Shown here piece by piece: positions 22,560-32,825 of a DNA stretch of 62,206 nt. The position numbers and the translations under genes are program-made. The first letter of the stretch is position 1. Each line of letters starts with the position of its first letter. The DNA comes from Nemertoderma westbladi (lineage: Eukaryota; Xenacoelomorpha; Nemertodermatida; Nemertodermatidae). The DNA lies in assembly GCA_032718475.1 (NCBI GenBank), contig JAUCBJ010000987.1, positions 1 through 62,206 of the forward strand. Reading direction: 5' to 3'. The notes below the pieces were generated by a model, which worked only from the letters and a program-made list of their open reading frames with translations, was not told the origin of the DNA and made no database searches.

Positions 22560-23279
22560 GCTCCATTTGCTATAGAGTTAGATCATCCTTAGTCCTGTTT
22601 AATTACTTAATAATTTATACAATCTATGGATGTTAAACACATATGCAATAATCAATAATACTTGGAAGATTGTGCTTAATTGTCTGTCTGTAATAATTCA
22701 CCAACTTTTGGCACAACACCTAATACCATTCGTGTTCCACTAAATGAATGTTTCGGATGTGACATTTAGCATGACTATTTTTTGCACAGATAAAGCTAAA
22801 ATCAAAGAAAATCATAAATAAAATCATAAAAAAATAAAATCATAAAAATAGATCAATCCTAATTTTTTTCACTTTAAATCGTGAGCTACATGTACCACGT
22901 AATATTGAAGAGATAATTTTTGAGCATATTGTTCGTAAATAATAGTACTAATGTATTTTATTTTTTATAAATGTTGTAGATGGGAAACATTTTACTATTA
23001 TTTTGACTTCAAAATGTCATGACAGATTTTTGCAGAAGCCTTTTCGTGCCTCATACAGTAGGTTGGAATATTGTTGTTGAATAAAATGAGCCCTTACTCT
23101 TATATCTATGATGGTTAGTATGAGAAATAAACGGCGATGAAACATGCAAATGTCCCGTCCGCAACGGGGTACATATATATATAATGCTACAGGCGTCAAC
23201 CTGCCAATCACCACATCCTCTGAGGATGAGTCACGGCGGTTCTACCACGCACAACTACCCGTTAGTAGTGGTTAGTAGT
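22560..23279. other. Non-coding DNA
   Basis: No gene or clear repeat seen; AT-rich with short A/T runs. Confidence 0.45.
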
Positions 23280-23590
23280 AGACCTAGTGGTGGGGTGAGG
23301 GGGGGGGGGGGGGGGGGTGTTTAATGGTTAGTAGTAGAAGTATACGTAGATGTAGTGATAGATGGGGGGGGGGGGGGGTCGAGGGGTTTGTTGTTTGACG
23401 CGGTTAGTACTGTAGTAGTAGACGTAGTGCGATAGAGGATGGGGAGGGGGTAATTTAATGGTTAGTAGTAGACATAGTGATAGAGGGTGAGGGGTGGGGG
23501 TTATTAACAGTTAGTAGTATAGGGGGAGGGGGGGGGGGGGGTTGTTTAACATTTAGTAGTAGAATAGCGATAGGGAGTGGGGGTGTTTGT
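23280..23590 (+). repeat. G-rich minisatellite
   Basis: Irregular repeats of GGTTAGTAGTAGACGTAGTG followed by GATAGAGG and runs of 8-18 G, with period roughly 60-90 bp. Strong potential for G-quadruplex formation on the plus strand. Confidence 0.7.
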
Positions 23591-25237
23591 TAATATGACG
23601 CATGTTTTCTCTGATCGTAATGGTTGTTATCAGGTTAAATGTGTAACCTCTATCTCATATATTGCTCTCGTCATTATTGGTTTATTTTGTATAAGTTTTG
23701 TATGACTTATATTCTGAAGGACTAATAATGCTGCCCGCCGTGTGGGGAATGGAGGGAGGTTAATCCTAAGGTCGGTTATGAGTGTTTCATTAATGGTGTA
23801 GGAATGGGAGCATTGCGTGGTGGTTGGAAGGTCTGTAATTCGAGAGTCACTGGTGTTTGTTTATTATAGTCCATTAGCTGGAGTCATAAATCAACAGTTG
23901 ACATGTTTATTCGTTTTAAAAAATTTCCCATAGATGTTGTTGGTTTGTTCTTGGTGAATATTCAATATAACAGGGGTATAAATTTATCTCCATAATTCTA
24001 TCTTATAACAGAGGTATAAAATCGCGCTTTATCAATAAGATGATAGCAAATGGGGTATCTTTGGGTTGTTGATATCATTATAAATGTAATGAAAAGGCAG
24101 TGGTGGTGTGACTTTGATTTTTGATGTGGTATAGTATTGGTAATCTGTTAATTGGTAGGGGAATAGTGTTTAGATGGATTGTTTTGTTGTGTATTTAGGA
24201 GAGATATTGTCCGTTATCATTATAGGTATAGAACCTGTATTAAATAGTAATAGTATTTATTACTAACTAATCCAATTTTATTCTGTTTTTCTGAAGTTGG
24301 GACGGTAGTTTGAGCGTTTTAGAGAAAAAAAGTGGAAGATTTAGTTGGAAATTTGTTAGTTGGGTAGTGCGCTATGCTGTATCTTACCCATAGGTGCCCA
24401 GCCCAACACCTACAGGGGGTATTTAAGGAATACCCTACCCTGGGTTAGATGTCTCTAGTGTTGCCACTAAAAGTTGCGGAACCCTATACCGCATGGAAAT
24501 TAAAATCCCTGAAAGTAAAAAATTTGGTAAAATTTGGTGAAAGGGCCTGGAAATATGTAAATTAATGCAATTGAAATATTTCTGAAAAATATACATGAAA
24601 AAGAAGTAAATATCAGCCATATTAATTGCCAATTTGTTCGTTAGTTTATATCATGCTAGTTGAATTACAATCCCAGTATTTGTCAGATTTGTACAGTACC
24701 AATTATACCTTAATTTTTAACATGCATGAGTATGAAAGAGTATGTATTGACACTCGCGAAATGATAGGTGAGCATTGCAATTAATTTAGTAAAAGTTTTG
24801 AACAATATGTACAGTATTCCATTAAGTGAGATTATGACTGATATTCTCAGTAAATCATGCATTCGTCTTGCAAGCTTACCGCTTTAGTTGTATGATTCAA
24901 CTTATCCTGTTTTTTTTTGTATTGGGTACAATCTTTCAGATCGTAGCTGTGGGTGGGTGTCGGCTGTCGGGGTAGGGTAGCGGGTTGGTGTGTGTTGATT
25001 TTATGTTCATTTTCGTCGGAGAGCGGGAGTGGGAGAGGTGATGAGTTGGGGCAGTTCCTCGGCAATAATAATACTGCCTCTCAATAAAGAGACCCCCTTT
25101 ACTGCTATCAGGGACGCGTTGTTCGACAGAGCCCCGTCAGCAAAAACAGCCAGTACCGCTAGTCGGTGGGGTTGACTTGTTGACGAGAGGCTATTTACAG
25201 GCGCATCGGTCAACCATTACTGACCCAACGGGGTACA
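23591..25237. other. Non-coding DNA
   Basis: 1.6 kb, T/G-rich at first, with no supported gene. The minus-strand frame at 25007-25213 is open but matches nothing I recognise. Confidence 0.45.
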
Positions 25238-25255
25238 TATTTAATGAAAATCACC

Positions 25256-25482
25256 CCATATACATACACGAGTCCATATAACAGTCGTTCTAGAAATACT
25301 GTGACGGTGGAAATTCCTACGTATAAACACAGAACGCTCGGTGACCGCGTCTCCGCAGTATCGGTGCCTACACTGCGGAATAAACTAACTAAAATAAAAT
25401 ACGTGCCGCAACATCTATTGATATATTTAAGAAGAAGCTCAAAACTCATTTATTCGATAAAACGTTTCCAACCCAATATTAA
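25256..25482 (+). pseudogene. LINE ORF2 C-terminal remnant
   Basis: A short stretch reads VEIPTYKHRTLGDRVSAVSV, matching the conserved VP..K..T.GDRAFS segment at the end of CR1/L2/Jockey-type ORF2, followed after a frame change by a segment ending IFKKKLKTHLF and a stop. Position and orientation fit a 5'-truncated LINE tail. It carries at least one frameshift. Confidence 0.7.
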
Positions 25483-25486
25483 TTAA

Positions 25487-26191
25487 CTTCATTATTTTTA
25501 CTTTTTTTTTACTACTTTATGTCATTGCTAACTCGAAAGTTGCAGCGCTTAGAGTCTAATTTTAAATTTTTAGCGCTAAATATAATTTTAGCGATTGATT
25601 GATTTAACTTGGGAGTTAGTGTGGCGCATATAATACCTCACATAGAAAACAACTTAGTTAGTTAGGGCCTACCTATCGATCCTGAGATACACAGTGGCTT
25701 CATTAGGTCGACAACGATATAATTAATTATTAAAAATGTAATCAGACGAAAATTATGTCCAAACACGAAACAGCTAATGTTGTATTAAATTGCTAATAGT
25801 GATAATTTATAAAAAATCTCATACCACGGAACAGTCAACCTAACCACCATTATGAAAAGCAGCAAACCGCGGGAAGTAAAACACTATATGTCATGGTTAG
25901 AGACAGGAGGAGGTGGGGCACGTCACGCAAATCCTAACTCGCTGAATTAATATCTCATCTTTTTGTTAAATTATCAATTGAGGGAAAGGGGGAGGTTACA
26001 GCGGCACGTTATTCTAACCAAAACAATAAACGATGAAAAGCATATATATAATATAATTATTTTTGGGAGTAATCAGATGTTATTTGCGTCGATTTTACCC
26101 TGGAGTGGGATGAATTTTGATAGCTACAAAAGCCCTACCCCCCCCCCCCTCGCCCTTTTATCTGCTTGGTCTTGGCCAAGTCGTTGTTTTT
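25487..26191. other. Non-coding DNA, 3' flank of the CGRRF1-like gene
   Basis: No gene seen. Contains the third copy of the 16-mer AACCAAAACAATAAAC (26016-26031) and a C-run near 26140. Confidence 0.5.
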
Positions 26192-26974
26192 TTAATTAAC
26201 TTCCAAAGTTGTGTCGAAATAGTTTGTAGTTGAGCACCTGCAGAACGGACAGGTAGACAAATAACGCAGACACCCGGCGCAAAAACCAGTGTGTCCGCAA
26301 GGGATCAAACAAAATGAAGCAGGCGAATCGTGACAGATGGAACATAGATCGGTCTGTTCCGAAGGATTGAACATCCGTCGCAGCGTGTTGATGACTCCTT
26401 CCGATGTAACCAGGAAACTGCGCGACATTAGCGAAGATAATCCCTGGATGAACACGTAGTAAACAGGTTCAATACGAGTTTGGTTCGATCTATGAGTGTC
26501 TGGTGTTACTATAGCAACAACGGTACTACCCTGAGTCTCTTCATGTGGGAGTTTTAACGTCAGAGAACGGCTGCTAACACTGCCGAGTGCCTCGCCAAAG
26601 TAAACCGAACGTTTACCAAGTTCTGAAAGAACAGCAGTTTTGTTAGCCCATTGCGAGAATCCAGGGATGAGATTCTGCAGTTCTAATTCCGTTTCGATGA
26701 ATAAAAAGTAATTTAGTCGACATTTTTGTGTAAAATTAACATCGGCAATAAGTCGGGGGATTGATGTATTGTTGGGGCGATAGATGTTCGTTATAATGAA
26801 CGGGTTGTAGACCGGAGTCATGGCGAGTTGGATGGCTGGAGATATGGGGACCGGTGTTGGGGGGTAGTGCCGCTCCAGTATATTAGTGTCCCAGCCCAGT
26901 CGGTAGATAAAGTAGAATAAAATGGCGAACGCCGATCCTATAATAGCGCATGAAACGAGCACCACGTAACTCAT
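26192..26974 (-). CDS. CGRRF1: CGRRF1-like membrane-anchored RING finger protein
   Basis: 260 codons, ATG to TAA, in one uninterrupted frame. Residues about 4-26 form an N-terminal membrane helix, followed by a GWD...ILERH segment that resembles the start of the vertebrate cell growth regulator with RING finger domain 1. A C3HC4 RING finger closes the protein: Cys211, Cys214, Cys226, His228, Cys232, Cys235, Cys242 and Cys245, the compact type also seen in MUL1 and IAP proteins. By family it should be an E3 ubiquitin ligase facing the cytosol from an internal membrane. It is shorter than the human protein (332 residues), mainly between membrane helix and RING. The 5' neighbour on the same strand is the MIC13-like gene. 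MUL1-like is the main alternative, but MUL1 has two membrane helices and only one is seen here. Confidence 0.75.
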   Translation of the reverse strand: MSYVVLVSCAIIGSAFAILFYFIYRLGWDTNILERHYPPTPVPISPAIQLAMTPVYNPFIITNIYRPNNTSIPRLIADVNFTQKCRLNYFLFIETELELQNLIPGFSQWANKTAVLSELGKRSVYFGEALGSVSSRSLTLKLPHEETQGSTVVAIVTPDTHRSNQTRIEPVYYVFIQGLSSLMSRSFLVTSEGVINTLRRMFNPSEQTDLCSICHDSPASFCLIPCGHTGFCAGCLRYLSTCPFCRCSTTNYFDTTLEVN

Positions 26975-27347
26975 CTTATTGACAACTTTAAAGTAGCAAA
27001 CTATGTTCGCTTGTAAGTAAATCTAAATCAGTATATTGGGCCTATAAATTATATAACTATAGGCTAGCCACTGTCACTAGGCCGACAGGCTTGGTTTAAA
27101 ACTTTTAAGAGCGATTATTTTATAGAGTGACTAACAGCAATGACTATCAGACCGGTAGTCCGAAACGAATTACAGACGGCATTCCTGAATCCCAATAGAA
27201 CAACTAATCAACCCCAACATATAGTGGTACAATCAAGTTGCAAGCTGGATCAGTTGCAGAGTTATGGACACAGGCAATCGATGCTATTCTTACTTCATGT
27301 AAATCAAGCAGTTACAAGCCAAAGCCACTGTTAATATCAAATGAAGT

Positions 27348-27353
27348 TTTATT
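27348..27353 (-). terminator. Polyadenylation signal AATAAA of the MIC13-like gene
   Basis: TTTATT on the plus strand gives AATAAA on the minus strand, about 42 bases after the stop codon of the MIC13-like frame. Confidence 0.6.
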
Positions 27354-27394
27354 AACGGTACTGTATTACATAGGACTATTACTGTATTACAATA

Positions 27395-27649
27395 TTAGTT
27401 TTCTTCCGTTGTAGTCTCAGATTTACATTGCTTCCCTGTAACGGATGTGAATGTCTTGCACGCCAATCTCTTCGTCCCAAGTAGAGCTAAGGAAGGTAAG
27501 TCACTAACGTATTGTCCGACAAGCATCACCCTACTGTTCCAAGATCTCCGCATTGCAGTTTTGTCTTGGTTGTATCGAAACACCAGATAACTGGCCCCAC
27601 CGACCCCACCGGAAATGAAGCCCCATTTTAGAATTCTCAGCACACTCAT
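27395..27649 (-). CDS. MIC13/QIL1-like MICOS complex subunit
   Basis: 84 codons, ATG to TAA. The N-terminus has a single membrane helix rich in glycine (FISGGVGGASYLVF, about residues 11-24), and residue region 35-37 reads SWN. MIC13 proteins are small inner mitochondrial membrane proteins whose glycine-rich helix and conserved Trp-Asn motif are needed to join the MICOS subcomplexes at cristae junctions; both signatures are here, in the right order, with a following amphipathic stretch. It is shorter than the human protein (118 residues), the loss lying between helix and WN motif. An AATAAA 42 bases after the stop supports a real single-exon transcript. The assignment rests on short motifs, so a different small mitochondrial protein is possible. 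Confidence 0.65.
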   Translation of the reverse strand: MSVLRILKWGFISGGVGGASYLVFRYNQDKTAMRRSWNSRVMLVGQYVSDLPSLALLGTKRLACKTFTSVTGKQCKSETTTEEN

Positions 27650-28520
27650 TTCATTGTTTTATAGGCTCGGGTCCATTTAATAAACATATGAATAAGATAG
27701 GGTTCCTCTTACTGTCTTATTGAATTCGTACCTACAGTAGCACTACAGCACTAGCACAGTAGGCCTAGCAGCTTAGGTTAAGTTGTTGAAGCTAATTTCA
27801 GTTAATTAATTGCAGGCTGATTGCTTAACTAACCAGTAATTCTGTCTTGGTGCCTAGCCTAACTGCTGAACTCAGAACTGTCCAATTAGGTATTGCAGTA
27901 ATGCTGAATGCAGGAATGCCTATTCGGGACTACAAGTCAGCAAGTAATTCTGGCTCTACTGCAGTACTGCTTTATCACACAGTCAGACAGTGGGACAGTC
28001 ACATCAGCACATATTGCACATGCGGAACATGATTTTTCTAACTTCTTTTTATTTTGCCTTGCTTGTTTACTGCCCAGCTCTTCTGATCTTCTCTTCCTAT
28101 TCCATACTGCAGTACCGGTACTGCTGTCTGGCTGTACTGACAGTGTGGGCCACCGTACGTACCCAGTTAGTTCAACCATGGCCTAATATACACTATATAT
28201 ATGCGGCCTAACATGCCTGCACAAACGCCTGTTTCAAAAGAGGCCAGTTTTTTTTATATCGTTTTAAACGTGTTAATAGTGCCCCATGCTGCCATGCTCT
28301 TAAAATTCATACCACACAGTAATGTTGATGATAGGCTATTTGGCCCATATCATATTTTTTTTACAACGTTCACTAATAAGTCCTTTCCGCACCATTAGAA
28401 GTCAACTTATTTCACAAGGTATTGGTGTCAATAATGTACAGGGCAGGCAGCGAGTGGCAAGTGACTTAGCGGCGAGTAAGCTTTAGCATATGGTTATAAT
28501 AAATTATGTTGTGCCCAAGG
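27650..28520. other. Upstream region of the MIC13-like gene, non-coding
   Basis: No supported gene. Contains TAGGCCTAGC-type words common in this genome. The promoter of the MIC13-like gene should lie at its left end. Confidence 0.45.
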
Positions 28521-28637
28521 ACAATGTTCGCGCTTTTAGACCTTTTAGCAGTTAACCTGCCAATTTAAATGTGCCTTTAATTATAAATCGAGTTTTGCCC
28601 TTACCAATTACCTGGTGTACTGAATTTACATCCGCCG
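28521..28637. repeat. About 115-bp block shared with element B 5' region
   Basis: Nearly identical to 57897-58014 (starting TTTTAGACCTTTTAGCAGTT and ending near CATCCGCCGAAGC); sequence on either side does not match. Element A has a clearly diverged version near 3825. It may mark the remnant of element B's other LTR. Confidence 0.7.
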
Positions 28638-29202
28638 AAGCTGTGACGGGATCAGAGATCCCGACCGGGTAAATTGTTATACGCGTCACCGTCACCGTTG
28701 GCTCTGAGATGGTACTAATAGCTTGGCCGAGGCCGTTGGAGAAAAGCGATAAGAGTTTGATGTTGTTTCTTGATGTTATAATATATGATAGCACAATTAA
28801 TATGGCAGAGATAATAGTATGTGATTGATACCGGTAATAATATATGATGACAGCCGATGACGTTGAATAATTGTTACCGGTTTGCACTAAAACTGAGTAA
28901 CTAACTAACTGATGTACCAATCCAAGAATCTGACATAATATATGATTGATACACCAATATTGCTTCACCTCCTACTCTACCTTGGCCTGCTACCTAATGG
29001 ATGCTCTCCTGTGCCCTATCATGTGCTTCCCTCCCCCCTATTGGCTAATATGCACTTCTCACCCTGGCACTCTCTGGGAGTGTTTCCCCTGTGCTGCTAG
29101 CCTCTACTAGCTGTGTTCCCTCCGAGGTGGTTTGACCTCTAACCTTCCTTTCTGTGTGGCTACGGGGCTTGTGCTATCCCCCCCCCCCCAAATGTTGGTT
29201 GT

Positions 29203-29543
29203 GATACGAGATTAATATTGCTAATCTCGTATCTCCAACATATTTCTAAAATGCCACCATCCCATTTTCTGGTGGGTAATGAAGTGGAATTGAATCCGCT
29301 TACACTCCCCCCCATGCTATCTTCCCGGTGAGAAGATAGCATCAACTTCAAGTGCGCTTCAATTCTGCTGGAACCCGATCTACTATCGGGTGTGGGGTGG
29401 AGTTCTTTTCTCGGGGTTGGCTTTCCAGGCCGCCCCCCCTGGGTACGATATAGCTACACCTTCTTGGTGCAATCGCAACCTATGTTGCACCAAGACATCT
29501 GACGTCTCGGTTCGAGACAATTGTGGACTCCTTTCACACAATT
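29203..29543. other. Train of stem-loops downstream of the element B exonuclease-like gene
   Basis: Consecutive perfect stems: 29203-29214/29222-29233 (12 bp, 7-base loop), 29314-29324/29332-29342 (11 bp, 7-base loop), 29373-29379/29385-29391 (7 bp), 29462-29472/29485-29495 (11 bp), 29504-29509/29513-29518 (6 bp) and 29519-29525/29537-29543 (7 bp). The stems have unrelated sequences. They could be structured 3' RNA of element B or a terminal region. Confidence 0.65.
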
Positions 29544-30072
29544 TTATACCACCTCTCTCTGAACTCACTCTAACTTCACTCCACTCTATATCCTATGGAC
29601 CCTATCGTCCCTCACTCTCTACCTTACTGCTCGCTCCCCACATTCGAATTGCACCCGTCTACATTCTGCGCACGTCAACACCTCCTCTCCGTTCCTCCCC
29701 CATGTTCCTATACTCAACCCACATTTATTTCACTCCACTCACTCCTGACGAGCCTCACCCTCCCCTTTTGTGCCGTCACACTCAAGAAGTGTGATTCGTC
29801 TGCTGTCCTGTCCTCCTACCATAGTCAATTGGTCCCCAGTCCCAGTAGCTAGTTGGAAAAGGTTATATGACTATAGTACTTACTTTGATTATATTGATTC
29901 TAATTATATTCTATTGATTATTACATATGTACATACTAATTGCACTTTATTAAATTTGCACTTAGGAGTTCGTATTACTTCACATGTGATGCCTTCCAGG
30001 CATCCCCACATCTCCCCCTCCGAGTCTTAGTTCGCTCCTCCCATCTTCGGGAAACATCTCAGTTCCTTCCCT
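29544..30072. other. Non-coding DNA downstream of the element B exonuclease-like gene
   Basis: C/T-rich on the plus strand, with no gene. Probably the 3' part of element B. Confidence 0.5.
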
Positions 30073-31475
30073 CTATCGTCGTCCTGTCTGGGTCGCTTCA
30101 TTCCCTCTGGTTTGTCTTCCTTGAGACTCCAGTTCTCTCGGTCTCTTCCTCGCGAAATTGCCCTCAGAGACCACTGGCATGGGCATCGCTTGCAATCCTG
30201 ATGTCGACTGTTTCGGCGATTCTTCTGTCCATCCTAGCTCCTCCCCCAGAAATTCGCCCAAGCTCCCTGATCCCCACCGTAGCTCGTCCAGGTTCTTGGC
30301 CTCGAACCCGTAGTCCTCTCCTCTAGCTTCCGCCTCTCTTTCGTCTGCCTCCCTCCTTTCTCGTCTGGCGACTTCTTCCAGTCGCTTCTCTTCCAGTCTA
30401 GCTGCCTCCAGCTTCTCCCACCTCTGATATGGTGTATCCACCTCCCTGCCTACTAGATGCCGGCAGTTGTAGTATACCGACTCGCCCTTCAGCCCCGGGT
30501 GGTCTGCCAGACCTTCGAAGGCCACCTTGAAGGCTCTTCTGTAGTTCAGGGGTGATCCTGACAGCAGAAACACCATTGGCTCTCTTCCGATAACCACGGC
30601 CATGAATAGGTTTAGTAAACCTATCATTATCCAATCCTCCTGCAGGATATATCGCTTCTGATATATCTTTATCACTCCTCTCTGGAACTGATACACCTCC
30701 TGTTTCCGTGGCCTCGCTCCCCACTTCAGCGAGTTCGCCAGCTCCGCTCCGTACTCCTCCCTGAATTTACCCCAGTCCATCGGCTTGTGGCAGACGAGCC
30801 CCATGCGCTGGCCCATTGCCACTGCTCCGCAATGTCCTGTCTTCTCTATCAATCCCAACCCGTCTGGCCCTGTCATGGCCATGTAGACCGCTTGCATGTC
30901 CAGGAGGTTGGGAGTCTCCGGTCTGACGATCCTCTCTGCATCGTCGTGGATCGCCGATCCCACCTTCATCGTCGACTTCTCCCTTACTAGGTTCTGCACT
31001 GCCCTTGGCAACCGGTTTAATTTCGGCCCGCTCTTCTACCCATACGTTCCTAGCTCGAATAGGAATATGTCTCCATTTGGCACAGCCAAATGCAATAGTA
31101 TGGTTCTGGCCGACCCCACCGACCCTCTTCTCGAACCCTCGTCGTCTTCCACAGTCCCCTCGTCGTCTAGGACCATGTATCCTCCCCTGTTTACGGACTC
31201 TACGAACCTCCTCCAGTCCTTTCTCGGTGGTTCCCTCGGATACTTCGGTATCCCGAACTTCGCCTCGTCCCCTTTCACTACGTAGTGGAAATGCTCGAGG
31301 ATCGCGTTGTCTAGCGACGGTGTCCCGTAGGTCCCGACCAGTCGCCTCTTGTGCATCTCCCTGAAGTGGTCTTGCAGCGCTCGCGCTTTGTGACCCTTCG
31401 CTAGCGGGTGAAGTCTACTAGTATCTCCTTTCCACTTCTTTCCGTCTTTCTCTTCCTGACAAGTCTCTCCGCCAT
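30073..31475 (-). pseudogene. DEDD-type 3'-5' exonuclease-like protein of element B (interrupted)
   Basis: A homologue of the extra protein of element C. A plausible ATG is at 31475-31473, but that frame meets TAG after 24 codons and the conserved protein continues in -1 register; a second interruption is an in-frame TAG at 31036. The main part has an ExoI-like LDDEG (Asp-x-Glu) about 60 residues after the MHKRR segment, a strand of the HLAVPNGDIFLFEL type, then ExoII-like KVGSAIHDDAE with its Asp and a NLLDMQA segment, all in the order of DnaQ/WRN-family (DNA_pol_A_exo1) domains. An ExoIII-like GARPRKQEVYQ keeps the Tyr, but the Asp four residues on is Arg. The C-terminal third is a Glu/Arg-rich helix without zinc knuckles. 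It lies downstream of integrase on the same strand. Confidence 0.6.
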
Positions 31476-31985
31476 TACAAACACTCCCGATCGCTCACCC
31501 ACTTGGTGGTGCCTTGCCAAGGCTCAAAATAGATGAGTGACGTTACTAAGATGGTCTGTATGGTTCGGTAATGGCCTATCTCTCTCAGAACACTAAATTT
31601 GCACTATATTTTTGACCTATTTGCCCCCCAAAGTGCTAACTTTCCTAAATTCCCCAAATTTGTTAGTTACTTTTATTATGTTCTAGAATTTTCACCTACT
31701 GTTTCTACTATTATTGCTCATAGTGGGTTATTTCTGCCTAGATAACCCGTATGGTTTGCATACAGAGTAGACTAGCTATTATCCACTGTGCTAGTCTGCA
31801 CCAGGTAACCTCCTGGCCCTGTATCAAACATTCTAACCTACTCTACGGGCTGTGCAGTACAGTAGTCTGTCTCGTGCGGCCCACACGGTCTATCCTGCTG
31901 TACCCATGTGCCCCCCTCACTTTCGTGGTGATTTCTATGCCCACAGCCCCTATGGTACTACGTACCCTATCACCACTATTCCTAT
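31476..31985. other. Spacer upstream of the element B exonuclease-like gene
   Basis: No gene. It lies between that gene and the tandem repeats that follow integrase. Confidence 0.5.
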
Positions 31986-32290
31986 GATATATTTACATAT
32001 TATACTCTCCACTCTCTTACTACTAACTCTACTAATTCTGCTGACTCTACTAACTATACTAACTACACTAACTCTACTAACCCTCTAACTCTACTAACTC
32101 TCCAACTCTACTAACTCTCTAACTCTACTAACTCTCTAACTCTCTTACTCTACTAACTCTATAACTCTCCAACTCTACTAACTCTCTAACTCTACTAACT
32201 CTACTAACTCTCTAACTCTACTAACTCTATAACTCTCCAACTCTACTAACTCTCTAACTCTACTAACTCTCTAACTCTACTAACTTTACC
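31986..32290. repeat. (ACTCTACTAACTCT)n-type simple tandem repeat
   Basis: Irregular repeats of ACTCTACTAACTCTCTAACT over about 300 bp in the spacer between integrase and exonuclease-like gene of element B. Confidence 0.85.
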
Positions 32291-32299
32291 AACCCTAAC

Positions 32300-32575
32300 G
32301 GTACTATGTACCCTCTTACTCCCGTGGTATGTTTATATACCACACTCCCTATACTTCTAACTCTAACAGTACTATGTACCCTCTTACTCCCGTGGTATGC
32401 CTATATACCACACTCCCTATACCTCTAACTATCTACTAACGGTATTATGTACCCTCTAGCCTCCCGTGGTATGCCTATATACCACACTCCCTATACCTCT
32501 AACTACCTACTAACGGTACTTTGTACCCTCTTACTCCCGTGGTATGCCTATATACCATACTCCCTATACCTCTAT
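32300..32575. repeat. About 73-bp tandem repeat, four copies
   Basis: Units contain GGTACTATGTACCCTCTTAC, CCCGTGGTATG and TATATACCACACTCCCTATA; four units with small differences. The GTAC...GTAC and CATACCACGG words can form short hairpins. Confidence 0.8.
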
Positions 32576-32689
32576 CTGCCTACTTACTTACTACTACATA
32601 CTATCTACTATTACTTTCTTTTTCTAACTTTCTATTTATTTCACTTCTTTATTTTTATTTTTTTTATTTTTTTTATATTTTGTGTGGGA

Positions 32690-32745
32690 AGGGCGTCTCG
32701 CCCTCAATCCCACCCCCCTCAGTCCAACACTTGGACGACTAAACT
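32690..32745 (-). other. Conserved double hairpin with G-run after integrase, element B
   Basis: On the minus strand: GTCCAAGTGTTGGAC, then TGAGGGGGGTGGGATTGAGG and a CGCCCT/AGGGCG stem closed by GTGGGA/TCCCAC. Same layout as 7085-7138. Confidence 0.65.
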
Positions 32746-32825
32746 CTATGGTGCCCCTTCTAATAGGCAGCACTTCCCTACAGCCCTCCTGTAGGTCTTC
32801 CTGTCCTTTGCTCCTATCTTACCCC

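Noticed and set aside
24847-25213. Minus-strand frames with Ala/Ser/Val-rich sequence
   Set aside because: Short, no start context, no recognisable domain, next to a LINE tail on the other strand.
27140-27334. Plus-strand frame opposite the CGRRF1-like/MIC13-like pair
   Set aside because: All three frames are open over part of this stretch and none matches a family; it overlaps the 3' side of the MIC13-like gene. It could be an exon but cannot be supported.
28552-28968. 138-codon minus-strand frame
   Set aside because: Its end is made of the 115-bp block shared with element B and the rest has no domain features.
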